Source of the DNA: Rhodospirillales bacterium
GTDB lineage: Bacteria; Pseudomonadota; Alphaproteobacteria; Rhodospirillales; Shumkoniaceae
Length of the DNA: 64,000 nucleotides
Assembly: GCA_018432935.1 (NCBI GenBank)
Contig: JAHDSF010000017.1
Location: forward strand, 124,001 to 188,000
Direction: 5' to 3'
Both the position numbers and the translations under genes were made by a program. Shown piece by piece: positions 55,116 through 63,378 of the stretch. A model generated the notes under the pieces. It worked only from the letters and a program-made list of their open reading frames with translations, searched no databases and had not been told where the DNA came from. Each line of letters starts with the position of its first letter. Within the stretch, counting starts at the first letter, position 1.

Positions 55116-56639
55116 ATGAACGAATCCCTCTCCTATTTCATGATGGCGTGGTGGGACCCCTACCTCGTCTTCCTGACCGCCGCCGGCACCTTCGCGGGGA
55201 TCTACGTCGGCGTCATCCCCGGCCTGTCCGTCACCATGGCAGTGTCGATCCTGATCTCGTTCACCTTCTCGTGGGACGTCAACGAGGCGCTGGCGGTGAT
55301 GGCCGGGGTCTACGTCGGCGGCGTCTACGGCGGCTCGCGCACCGCGATCATGATCAACATCCCCGGAGCTCCGGCAGCGATCGCCGCCGGTTTCGACGGC
55401 TACCCGCTGGCCAAGCTCGGGCTGGCCGGGATGGCGATCGGGGTGTCGACCACGGTATCCTTCTTCGGCGCCATCTTCGGCATCATCATCCTCGCATGCG
55501 CGGCCCCGCTCGTCTCCGAGATGGCGCTTTTGTTCGCGCCGCGGGATTACCTGCTGCTGTCCCTGCTCGGCATCCTCCTGATCGGCGCGCTGTCCGGCGA
55601 ATCCCTGGCCAAGGGCGTGTTCGCCGGCGTGCTGGGGGTGCTGATCGGCACCGTCGGGCTGGATCCGATCTCGGCCCAGCCGCGGCTGACCTTCGGATCG
55701 ATGTCGCTGATGGGCGGCATCCACTACGTCACCGCGATGATCGGCTTCTTCGGCGTCTCCGAGGCGCTGGTCCAGACCCTCGATCTGAAGAAGAAGATTA
55801 TCAAGCAGAAGGTTGACCGCATCCTGCCGTCGTGGGAGGTCATCCTGAAGCATCTGCCGTTGTCGCTGCGCTGCTCCGCCATCGGCGCCGTGATCGGTGC
55901 CCTGCCGGGAACCGGGGGCGACATCGCCGCGCTGCTCGCCTACGGCCATGCCGCCCGCTCGGTCAAGAACCCGAGCCGCCCGTTCGGCCAGGGCGCGGTC
56001 GAGGGGATCATCGCGCCGGAGTCCGCCTGCAACGCGGCGGTGGGCGGCGCCTACATCCCGATGCTGACCCTTGGCATTCCGGGTGACGCGGTCACCGCGG
56101 TCCTGATCGGCGCCATGTACATCCACGGCCTGAAACCGGGGCCGATGCTGATGATCGAGACCCCGCACCTGTTCTGGTTCACGGTCGGCAATCTGGTGAT
56201 GGCGTCGATCTTCATGCTGATCTTCGGCCTCACCGGCATCCGCGCCTTCGCCAAGATGGTCGAGATGCCGCCGGCGCTGCTGATGCCGATCATCGTCATC
56301 CTGTCCGTGGTCGGCACCTATTCGATCCAGAACAGCGTCACCGACGTATACTGGATGCTGGCGTTCGGCGTGTTCGGCTACTTCCTTAAGACCTACGGCT
56401 TCCAGATCGGGCCGATCATCCTGGGCGTGATCCTGGGACCGATCATGGACATCAATTTCCGGCGCGCCATCATCTCGGCGCACGATAGCCTGGGCGAATT
56501 CGGGCTCGAGCTTCTTGTCAACCCGATTTCGCTGATCCTGACGCTGTCGACCATGATGCTGTTGCTCAGCCAGACGCCGGCCTGGAAGCGGAGGATGGCC
56601 CGCCGCAGAACGACACCCCCGCCCGGCGGGTCCGGCTGA
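55116..56639 (+). CDS. tctA: Tripartite tricarboxylate transporter large permease (TctA)
   Basis: 507 residues, about twelve helices. Hallmark segments: GIYVGVIPGLSVTMAVSILI, YVGGVYGGSRTAIMINIPGA with PAAIAAGFDGYPLA, ESLAKGVFAGVLGVLIGTVG, GALPGTGGDIAALLAYGHA, GIIAPESACNAAVGGAYIPM and TLGIPGDAVTAVLIGAMYIH. Moves the TctC ligand across the inner membrane with ion coupling. Together with the TRAP system on the other strand the island has two high-affinity carboxylate importers. Confidence 0.95.
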   Translation: MNESLSYFMMAWWDPYLVFLTAAGTFAGIYVGVIPGLSVTMAVSILISFTFSWDVNEALAVMAGVYVGGVYGGSRTAIMINIPGAPAAIAAGFDGYPLAKLGLAGMAIGVSTTVSFFGAIFGIIILACAAPLVSEMALLFAPRDYLLLSLLGILLIGALSGESLAKGVFAGVLGVLIGTVGLDPISAQPRLTFGSMSLMGGIHYVTAMIGFFGVSEALVQTLDLKKKIIKQKVDRILPSWEVILKHLPLSLRCSAIGAVIGALPGTGGDIAALLAYGHAARSVKNPSRPFGQGAVEGIIAPESACNAAVGGAYIPMLTLGIPGDAVTAVLIGAMYIHGLKPGPMLMIETPHLFWFTVGNLVMASIFMLIFGLTGIRAFAKMVEMPPALLMPIIVILSVVGTYSIQNSVTDVYWMLAFGVFGYFLKTYGFQIGPIILGVILGPIMDINFRRAIISAHDSLGEFGLELLVNPISLILTLSTMMLLLSQTPAWKRRMARRRTTPPPGGSG

Positions 56640-56735
56640 CGACGAAGCCGTCGCCGCGCGTTGCCGATCGGGACGCGTCTCGATAGGATGCAGCTCGACG
56701 CTACAAGCAAACCGAACGCCACCAACGGGGTCGCC

Positions 56736-58607
56736 ATGAGACGAGGGATATCTTCGCTGTCGTTCTCCGGGCCGCTGGACAAGAAGATCGAGGCGGCCGC
56801 GGCGGCCGGTTTCGAAGGCATCGAGATCTTTCGCGAGGACCTCATCTACTTCGACGGCAAGCCGGCCGACCTGTCGCGCCTGGCGCGCGACGCCGGCATT
56901 GCCATTTTCAGTCTGCAGTCGCTGCGCGACTTCGACGCCGGCCCCGACGAGGCCCGCGTCTGGAATCGGCGCCGGGCCGGGCGGTTCCTCGACCTCGCAG
57001 CCGAGATCGGCGCCCCCCTGCTGATCGTCTGCGCCAATACCCGTCCCGACACCCTGCCCGAGCCGGCACGCGCCGCCGCCGATCTGGCCTGGCTGGCCGA
57101 GGAGGCAGCGAAACGCGACCTGTGTCTCGGCTACGAGGCTCTGTCGACCAGCCACGCGACGCGCAGCTACATCGAGGCGTGGGATATCGTGCGACAGGCC
57201 GACCGGCCCAACCTCGGTCTCGTCATCGGTGCCGTTCACACCCTCGCCGTCCAGAAGGGATTCGCCGAGCTCGAGGGAATACCGCCCGAGCGGATCTTCC
57301 TCGTCCACATGGCCGACGCGCCGCGGATGAAGATGGACGTGCGGCTGTTGAGCCGACATTTCCGGGTCTTCCCCGGCCAGGGCAACCTGCCGATCGGGAG
57401 TCTTTACGGCAAGCTGCTGGAGATCGGCTACCAGGGCCCGGTTTCGCTGGAGATCTTCAACGACCAGGTGCGCGCCCTGCCGCCGGCGACCGTGGCCAAC
57501 GACGGCATCCGCGCGTTCCATCTTCTCGAAGAGACGCTCCGCCCGGCGCCCGGCACGGCGGCGCCGGCGATCCAGGACATCGGCTTCGTCGAGATCGCCT
57601 GCAGCGGGCGCGAGGCGGCGGCCTTCAAGACCCTGCTGGGAGGGCTGGGCTTCGAACACACCCACACCCATCGGGCGATGAACGTCAGCTTGTTCCGCCA
57701 GGGCGCGATCGACATCGTCGTCAACGAGGAGGCCGACAGCCTCGCCCACTCGTTCCAGCTTCTGCACGGGCTGTCGGTGTTTGCGCTGGCGTTCGCCGTC
57801 AACGGCCTGCCGGCGATGATCGACCGCATCCAGCGCTATCAGGGCGGCAAGATCGAGTGTCACGGCGGCCCGGTCGGACCTCGGATTCCGGCCATCCGAG
57901 GCATCGGCGGCAGCTTCCTTTACCTGCTCGACGGCTCGCTGGAAGCACCCGACTACTATGGCGCCGACTTCGAGCAGGTGGCGGCGGATCCCAGGCCCGC
58001 CGGCAAGGGCCTGCTGGCGATCGACCACCATTCGCAGGCGGTACGGCTGCAGGAGTTCCTGTCCAGCGTTCTCTACTACCGCGCGATGTTCGGATTCGAA
58101 GCGGGCGAGGAACTCGACCTCATCGACCCGCACGGCACCATCCGCAACCGCATTCTGAAAAGCGGCAACGGGCGGATCTGCATGTCGCTGAACGCCTCGC
58201 TGTCGCCGTCGTCCTCGACGCAACGCCTGCTGACCCAGGTCATCGGCGCCGGCTATCAGCACTTCGCCTTCCGCTGCGACGACATATTCGCCTTTGCCGA
58301 GCGAATGGATCCCAAGCTGATCCTGGAGATCCCCGACAACTACTACGAGGACCTGCCCCTGCGCGCCAACGTCGACGATGCCACCGTCGACGCGATGCGC
58401 AGGCACAACATTCTCTACGACTGGGATGCCGGCGGCAGCTATTTCCAGATCTATACCCGCGACAGCAACGGCTTGTTCCTCGAGATCATCCAGCGCGACG
58501 GCTACCGCGGGCTGGGGGCCGTCAACGCCCCGGTTCGGATGGCCGCCCAGGCGCGCGACTACGACCACGAACGGGCCGTCATCGCAGCGGTCGAGACGCG
58601 ACCGTAG
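56736..58607 (+). CDS. quiC: QuiC-type 3-dehydroshikimate dehydratase fused to a 4-hydroxyphenylpyruvate dioxygenase-like domain
   Basis: 623 residues. Residues ~1-270 form a xylose-isomerase-type TIM barrel (RRGISSLSFSGPLDKKIEAA, FEGIEIFREDLIYF, LCLGYEALSTS, FLVHMADAPRMKMD, GPVSLEIFNDQVRA); residues ~285-600 form a vicinal-oxygen-chelate/HPPD-like region with metal ligands in AIDHHSQAVR, YQHFAFRCDDI and GLFLEIIQRDGY. This two-part design is that of bacterial QuiC enzymes that convert 3-dehydroshikimate to protocatechuate; in these the HPPD-like half is usually not a dioxygenase. ATG 56736 is chosen where homology begins. About 97 bases after tctA, likely co-transcribed. Confidence 0.93.
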   Translation: MRRGISSLSFSGPLDKKIEAAAAAGFEGIEIFREDLIYFDGKPADLSRLARDAGIAIFSLQSLRDFDAGPDEARVWNRRRAGRFLDLAAEIGAPLLIVCANTRPDTLPEPARAAADLAWLAEEAAKRDLCLGYEALSTSHATRSYIEAWDIVRQADRPNLGLVIGAVHTLAVQKGFAELEGIPPERIFLVHMADAPRMKMDVRLLSRHFRVFPGQGNLPIGSLYGKLLEIGYQGPVSLEIFNDQVRALPPATVANDGIRAFHLLEETLRPAPGTAAPAIQDIGFVEIACSGREAAAFKTLLGGLGFEHTHTHRAMNVSLFRQGAIDIVVNEEADSLAHSFQLLHGLSVFALAFAVNGLPAMIDRIQRYQGGKIECHGGPVGPRIPAIRGIGGSFLYLLDGSLEAPDYYGADFEQVAADPRPAGKGLLAIDHHSQAVRLQEFLSSVLYYRAMFGFEAGEELDLIDPHGTIRNRILKSGNGRICMSLNASLSPSSSTQRLLTQVIGAGYQHFAFRCDDIFAFAERMDPKLILEIPDNYYEDLPLRANVDDATVDAMRRHNILYDWDAGGSYFQIYTRDSNGLFLEIIQRDGYRGLGAVNAPVRMAAQARDYDHERAVIAAVETRP

Positions 58608-58633
58608 CCCCGGCCGCCTGTCTCGACCGCTAG

Positions 58634-58667
58634 GCCCACCCGCCGTGCAACCCGCCCGTCGGTGGGC
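58634..58667 (+). terminator. Possible hairpin terminator after quiC
   Basis: GCCCACC (58634-58640) and GGTGGGC (58661-58667) can pair around a 20-base loop, 27 bases after the quiC stop. There is no T tract, so it may be only a structural hairpin. Confidence 0.35.
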
Positions 58668-58750
58668 GTTAACATAGGTCATTGTGGAGGGGGAATTTCC
58701 CGCTCTCGGACGGCGTCGTATCCGGCGTCTCGACAACTGAGGAGACGCGG

Positions 58751-59518
58751 ATGCAGGCGGAACGGACTCCCGGCTGGAGCGGCGACCTTCATGCGGTGCG
58801 GAAGCTGCATGCGTTCGCTCCGATGACCGGTCATGACCGCGAGACCCTGTCCCGGTTGATGGCGCACCGGACACGGGTCGAGCCCCACGAGGACATCCTG
58901 GTCGAAGGCGTGCCCTCTCGTGACATCTTTCTGCTCACCTCGGGCTGGGCCATCCGCTACAAGCTTCTGTCCGACGGACGGCGGCAGATCGTCGGCCATC
59001 TGATCCCGGGCGACTTCTTCGGCCTGCGGGCCAGCATGTTCCAGATCGCCGACGATTCGGTGCAGGCGCTGACAACGACCAGCATCGTCCGCATTCCCGG
59101 CAAGTCATTCTCCGCCATGCTTCGCGACCGCTCGAATCTGGGCATGGCGATCATGTGGAGCGTGATGCGGGAACACTCGATCCTGGCCGAGCACGCGGTC
59201 CGCCTGGGCCGCCGCTCGGCGCGCGAACGCATCGCCCATCTGCTGATCGAGCTTCTTCACCGTCTCCAGTTGGTGCGGCTGGCCGGAGACAACGAATTCC
59301 ACCTGCCTCTGACCCAGGAAGTCTTGGCCGATACCCTGGGGCTCAGCATCGTCCACGTGAACCGGGCCCTGCGACGGCTGCGCAACGACGGGACGATCGC
59401 CCTTGATCCGCAGCGGCGCCGGGTCGTCATCAACGACGTCGGACGCCTGGGCCGGATCGCGGAATTCAGCGCCGGCTACCTCGACCAGGGTCCGGCTCTC
59501 GGCGGCGCCGCAGACTAG
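58751..59518 (+). CDS. Crp/Fnr-family transcriptional regulator
   Basis: 255 residues. A cyclic-nucleotide-binding-type beta roll covers ~25-145 (MAHRTRVEPHEDILVEGVPS, DIFLLTSGWAIRYKLLSDGR, HLIPGDFFGLRASMF), followed by a C-terminal winged helix ~165-235 (ARERIAHLLIELLHRL, LTQEVLADTLGLSIVHVNRA). There is no N-terminal cysteine cluster, so it is not an oxygen-sensing FNR. The ligand is unknown. GAGGAG precedes ATG 58751. It stands alone between quiC and the DUF58 operon. Confidence 0.9.
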   Translation: MQAERTPGWSGDLHAVRKLHAFAPMTGHDRETLSRLMAHRTRVEPHEDILVEGVPSRDIFLLTSGWAIRYKLLSDGRRQIVGHLIPGDFFGLRASMFQIADDSVQALTTTSIVRIPGKSFSAMLRDRSNLGMAIMWSVMREHSILAEHAVRLGRRSARERIAHLLIELLHRLQLVRLAGDNEFHLPLTQEVLADTLGLSIVHVNRALRRLRNDGTIALDPQRRRVVINDVGRLGRIAEFSAGYLDQGPALGGAAD

Positions 59519-59527
59519 CCGGGCTGA

Positions 59528-59550
59528 CGCCGTCCTGGCGAAAGACGGCG
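59528..59550 (+). terminator. Hairpin after the Crp/Fnr-family gene
   Basis: CGCCGTC (59528-59534) / GACGGCG (59544-59550) with a 9-base loop, ten bases after the stop. Perfect stem but no T tract follows; a weak or Rho-assisted terminator at best. Confidence 0.4.
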
Positions 59551-59668
59551 GTCCCGGAGCACATCGGCTGCAGGGACTCTCGCTCGGGTCGGCATTTTTT
59601 CTTCGCGCCGCGGGCGAAAATCTGCCAACTTCTCGCGTCTTCCCGCCTTCGCTCCCTTGGACGCAACG

Positions 59669-60919
59669 ATGACGGATCAAGTCATCCCCGATCAGCCGCC
59701 TTCGATAGCGGCGACCGGGGGGCTCCTCTTCAATCGAGTCGGGGCCGGCGTGCTCGCCGCGCTGACAGGGTTGGCGGCGTGGTTCGACCAAAGCGTGCCG
59801 GTCCTGCTGCTGACCATGCTGCTCGCCCTGGTCCTCGTTGTCCTCGGCTGGAGCAGGGCGGCTCTGGCGAGGCTCGTCTTCACGCGCGTGCTGGAGAAGG
59901 ACCGCGCGTTCCCCGGCGAGACGGTGCCATGCCGCTCTCAGATCGCCAACCGCAAGCTGCTGCCGCTGGTCCGCGTCGACATCGCCGACCGCTTTCCCGA
60001 AGGTGTTGCGCCGAAGGCGGACGGGGCAGCGCCGGCCGGCTTTCACTACAGCGAGGACGGACTTGCGCTCACCACCTCCCTGCTGTGGTACCAGAAGGCA
60101 AGCTGGAGCCATGCCCTGGTCTGCCGCCACCGAGGCTGCTACGCGATCGGGCCCGCAACGGTCAGGTCGGGCGATCTGTTCGGGCTGCTTTCCCGTTCCC
60201 GGGAAGCGGCCGGAGTACAGCGGCTGATCGTCTATCCCCGAATCTACGAGCTGCGCGACCTGGGTCTGCCCTCCGGATCGCCGCTGGGCGACAGTCGGGC
60301 GGTCAACATCCTTCACCACGACCCGCTGCGCTTCCGCGGCCTGCGCGAACACACGCCGGAGGTGCCGTTGCGTCACATCCATTGGAAGGCGACCGCCCGT
60401 AGCGGCAGGCTGCAGGCCAAGACGTTCGACCCGTCGTGCGCGCTGCGGGTCGCCGTCCTGCTCGACTGCGGAGCGTTTCGCTCCCCCGACTCGCGCGGCA
60501 CCGAAGGTCCGTTCGAGCTGGCGATCAGCACTGCCGCCTCGCTGGCCTGGCACCATTCCGGGGCACGGGTTCCGGTCGGTCTGTTCGCCGATGCTCGGCT
60601 TGCGGACGGCGCGGCCTCGGTGGCGATCAGGCCGAAGGCCGGCTTCGAACACTTGGCCGACCTCCTGGAGGCGCTGGCCAAGGTCGTCGAGCCATCGGCG
60701 GACGGCGGCATCCTCGACGTCGCCGCTTCCGCCCCGACCTCGGGCACCACGCTTGCGCTGGTCAGCGGCGGTCTCGCGCCCGCAACGGCGGGCCACCTTT
60801 CCCGGCTGCGGCGCGGCGGCTTCTCGGTCCAGCTCTTCCTGGTCGGCCCGGCGAGCCTTCCCGATTTCGGTCTGCCGTGTCGCCGCGTGCTGACCGAACG
60901 CCCGGGGGGCGCGCCATGA
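59669..60919 (+). CDS. DUF58-domain membrane-anchored protein
   Basis: 416 residues. Two N-terminal hydrophobic helices (around FNRVGAGVLAALTGLAAWFD and VLLLTMLLALVLVVLGWSRA) anchor a DUF58 domain whose signature is LGDSRAVNILHHDPLRFRGL, REHTPEVPLRHIHWKATARS, then GRLQAKTFDPSCALRVAVLL. DUF58 proteins are VWA-like partners of MoxR ATPases; the set may help assemble or mature large membrane complexes. It overlaps the next gene by 4 bases (ATGA). Confidence 0.88.
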   Translation: MTDQVIPDQPPSIAATGGLLFNRVGAGVLAALTGLAAWFDQSVPVLLLTMLLALVLVVLGWSRAALARLVFTRVLEKDRAFPGETVPCRSQIANRKLLPLVRVDIADRFPEGVAPKADGAAPAGFHYSEDGLALTTSLLWYQKASWSHALVCRHRGCYAIGPATVRSGDLFGLLSRSREAAGVQRLIVYPRIYELRDLGLPSGSPLGDSRAVNILHHDPLRFRGLREHTPEVPLRHIHWKATARSGRLQAKTFDPSCALRVAVLLDCGAFRSPDSRGTEGPFELAISTAASLAWHHSGARVPVGLFADARLADGAASVAIRPKAGFEHLADLLEALAKVVEPSADGGILDVAASAPTSGTTLALVSGGLAPATAGHLSRLRRGGFSVQLFLVGPASLPDFGLPCRRVLTERPGGAP

Positions 60920-62334
60920 GTGCACCGACGCCGGACCGACGCGCCTCGCTGACCGTCACCCTGTGGTTCATGGCGATGGAGTGCGCCTGGATGGCGGTGA
61001 CGCTGAACGAGATGATGGCGGCGCGGATCGAGCGCCCGCCCTACCTGTGGGTGCTGCTCCTGTACCCGGGGGCGTGGCTCTATGGCCGCATCGAGGGCCG
61101 GCTCGGCTGGCGGCCCTGGCTGGCCTTCCTCGTCCGCTGGACCGTCGCGGTCCTGACGGTCTCCGCGCTCGCGTTATGGATTGCCCGCATCCCCCCGCTT
61201 GCCCTGCCCGGAATGCTGGAAGCGATCGATCTCCAGACTCCGTCCCCCAGGCCGTTGACGCCGCTGGCGTTGGCTGCGGCGGCGGCCGGGCTTGCGGCGG
61301 CGCGCGGCCACCTTTTGTCCCACCGGCAGGTCGATCGCGAGGGCTTTGCCGTCGCCTTCCAGGTCGGGGTCGTCATCCTGATGGCGGCCGTGTTCCTGCA
61401 TCAGCTCGCCGGGCTTCCAGATCTTCCGATCATTGCCGGCCTGACCGGATTCCTGGGGGTGGGCCTGTACGGGTTATGGCTGTGCGGGTGGCAGGAGAGC
61501 GAGGTCGCCGGCCGCCGCGGCGAACGAGCCGGCTGGCCCGCGCTGACGCTCGCCGCGATCGTTGCGGTGCTGGCCGCGGGGGCAGCGCTGTGGTCGCTGC
61601 TGGACGCGACGACGATGCGCCTGCTGCTGGCGCCGGTGTTCTGGGCCTGGGAGGCGCTGGTCCGGCTCCTCGCATGGATGCTCAGCCTGCTGCCGCCGCC
61701 CGAGGCGCATCCGCTTCCGCAACCGCTTCCCGGCGCTCCAGAGCTGCCGCCGGTCAAGGATCATCCGTTCCTCGATCTCGGCGAGACCGTGCGCAAGATC
61801 GCAGGGTTCCTGTTCCTGCTTTCGGTGGCCGCGTTGTTCGGTGCCGCGCTGCTGCGCAACCTGCTCGACCTCCTGCGCTGGCTGGCAAGGCGCGGAGGCC
61901 GCGCCCCGGGCGTGGTCTACGAGGGGGGCGCAGGCAGCCTGCTCGACGACCTCCGGGACGGACTGGCCGCCCTCCTCTATCTGTTGCGCCGCTGGCGCCA
62001 GGCGTTGCTCGACCGGTTCGGCCGGAGCCCGGATCCCCTGCGGCCCGAAGCGCGCGCCGTGCGGGCGCTCTATGCCCGGCTGCTGGCACGGGCCGCGCGA
62101 CGCGGGCTGCTCCGAGGCGCCGGCACGACGCCCCACGAGTTCCTGGAACCGCTTCGTGCCGCCTTTCCGGGTGGTGGTCCCGAGCTGGCTGCCATCACCG
62201 AGGCCTACGCGGCGGTCCGTTACGCCGAGGCCGTTCCCGACCCCCTCACCCTTCGCGAGCTCCGCGCCGCCTGGCGGCGGGTCCGCCGATGCCCTCGCGC
62301 CAAGCCAACCGCAAGAACGGAAGCAAACCGATGA
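60916..62334 (+). CDS. Multi-pass membrane protein with C-terminal DUF4129-like region
   Basis: 472 residues. About six membrane helices in the first 330 residues (for example TVTLWFMAMECAWMAVTLNE, FLVRWTVAVLTVSALALWIA, FQVGVVILMAAVFLHQLAGL, KIAGFLFLLSVAALFGAALL). The cytoplasmic C-terminus, with RAVRALYARLLARAARRGLL, GTTPHEFLEPLRAAFP and AAITEAYAAVRYAEA, has the DUF4129 pattern found next to transglutaminase/DUF58/MoxR genes. No transglutaminase domain is present. Overlaps both neighbours by 4 bases, so translation is coupled. Confidence 0.8.
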   Translation: MSAPTPDRRASLTVTLWFMAMECAWMAVTLNEMMAARIERPPYLWVLLLYPGAWLYGRIEGRLGWRPWLAFLVRWTVAVLTVSALALWIARIPPLALPGMLEAIDLQTPSPRPLTPLALAAAAAGLAAARGHLLSHRQVDREGFAVAFQVGVVILMAAVFLHQLAGLPDLPIIAGLTGFLGVGLYGLWLCGWQESEVAGRRGERAGWPALTLAAIVAVLAAGAALWSLLDATTMRLLLAPVFWAWEALVRLLAWMLSLLPPPEAHPLPQPLPGAPELPPVKDHPFLDLGETVRKIAGFLFLLSVAALFGAALLRNLLDLLRWLARRGGRAPGVVYEGGAGSLLDDLRDGLAALLYLLRRWRQALLDRFGRSPDPLRPEARAVRALYARLLARAARRGLLRGAGTTPHEFLEPLRAAFPGGGPELAAITEAYAAVRYAEAVPDPLTLRELRAAWRRVRRCPRAKPTARTEANR

Positions 62335-63281
62335 ACACCTCCCAGCCGAATGTCCGCCAAGCCGCCGCCGCCATTATCGACAATGTCGCCAAGGTCATCG
62401 TCGGCAAGCGCGACACGCTCGAGCTGGCCGTGGCGGCCCTGCTGTGCGAAGGCCATATCCTGCTGGAAGACGTCCCCGGGGTCGGCAAGACGCTGCTTGC
62501 CAAGGCGCTGGCACGCTCGCTGTCGTGCGAGTTCCGCCGCATCCAGTTCACTCCCGACCTGCTGCCGTCGGACGTGACCGGGATCAACCATTACGACCAG
62601 AGAAGCCAGGAGTTCCGGTACGTGCCTGGCCCTCTCATGGCCAACATCGTGCTGGCGGACGAGATCAACCGCGCCACCCCGCGTACCCAGTCCTGCCTGT
62701 TGGAGGCGATGGAGGAACGCCAAGTCACGGTCGAGCGCGAGACCCGCGCGCTGCCGCGGCCGTTCCTGGTCGTTGCCACCCAGAATCCGATCGAGCAGGA
62801 AGGCACTTTCCCGCTACCCGAGGCCCAGCTCGACCGCTTCCTGCTGACGATCCGGCCCGGCTACCCCTCGGCCGACGAGGAGGCGGAGATCTTGACCAGA
62901 TTCCAGCGCGAAAGCCCGCTCGACACCCTGCGGCCGGTGCTCGACGCCGCCGATGTGATGCGTCTCCAGATCCGTTGCCGCGAGGTGGCTGTCGGCGAGG
63001 CCGTCCGCACCTATCTTGTCGCCCTGGTCCGGGCCACCCGCGACCACCGGCAGGTGCGCCTGGGCGCCAGCCCGCGCGCCAGCCAGGCGCTCTATCGCAG
63101 CGCCCAGGTGCTGGCGGCAATGCGCGGCCGCGACTTCGTGCTGCCCGACGACGTCAAGGCGATGGCCGCGCCGGTGCTGGCGCACCGGCTGGTGGTGAGC
63201 GCCGAGGCGCTGCTGTCGGGAAGGGCCAAGGAGGGCGTGGTCGCGGACATCCTGACCAGCGTCCCAGTGCCGGTGGAGTGA
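62331..63281 (+). CDS. MoxR-family AAA+ ATPase
   Basis: 316 residues, full length for MoxR. Walker A LLEDVPGVGKTLLAKALA (48-55), Walker B IVLADEINRATPRTQSCLLE (~113), sensor 1 LVVATQNPIEQEGTFPLPEA, arginine finger region LDRFLLTIRPGYP, and a C-terminal lid (LGASPRASQALYRSAQVLAA). A chaperone-like ATPase acting with the DUF58 partner. Here it is the third gene (DUF58, DUF4129-like, MoxR), whereas MoxR usually comes first. Confidence 0.95.
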   Translation: MNTSQPNVRQAAAAIIDNVAKVIVGKRDTLELAVAALLCEGHILLEDVPGVGKTLLAKALARSLSCEFRRIQFTPDLLPSDVTGINHYDQRSQEFRYVPGPLMANIVLADEINRATPRTQSCLLEAMEERQVTVERETRALPRPFLVVATQNPIEQEGTFPLPEAQLDRFLLTIRPGYPSADEEAEILTRFQRESPLDTLRPVLDAADVMRLQIRCREVAVGEAVRTYLVALVRATRDHRQVRLGASPRASQALYRSAQVLAAMRGRDFVLPDDVKAMAAPVLAHRLVVSAEALLSGRAKEGVVADILTSVPVPVE

Positions 63282-63311
63282 GGCCCGATCCGGAGCGGCG
63301 AAATTCACCAT

Positions 63312-63340
63312 TTCTTCGCCATTGCCTCCGTATGTATAAA
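63312..63340 (+). promoter_or_regulatory. Possible promoter of the right-edge gene
   Basis: TTCTTC (63312-63317), a 17-base spacer and TATAAA (63335-63340), 39 bases before the ATG at 63379. It lies in a short A/T-rich island after the MoxR stop. Confidence 0.45.
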
Positions 63341-63378
63341 GGATCGACCGTAGCCTGCCCCCGAGTTCCCCCTTTGCC

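Noticed and set aside
55059..58874. A 1,271-codon open frame on the minus strand opposite tctA and quiC
   Set aside because: Same reason: antisense of well-supported genes, with an Asp/His/Arg-rich composition typical of reverse reading frames in high-G+C DNA.
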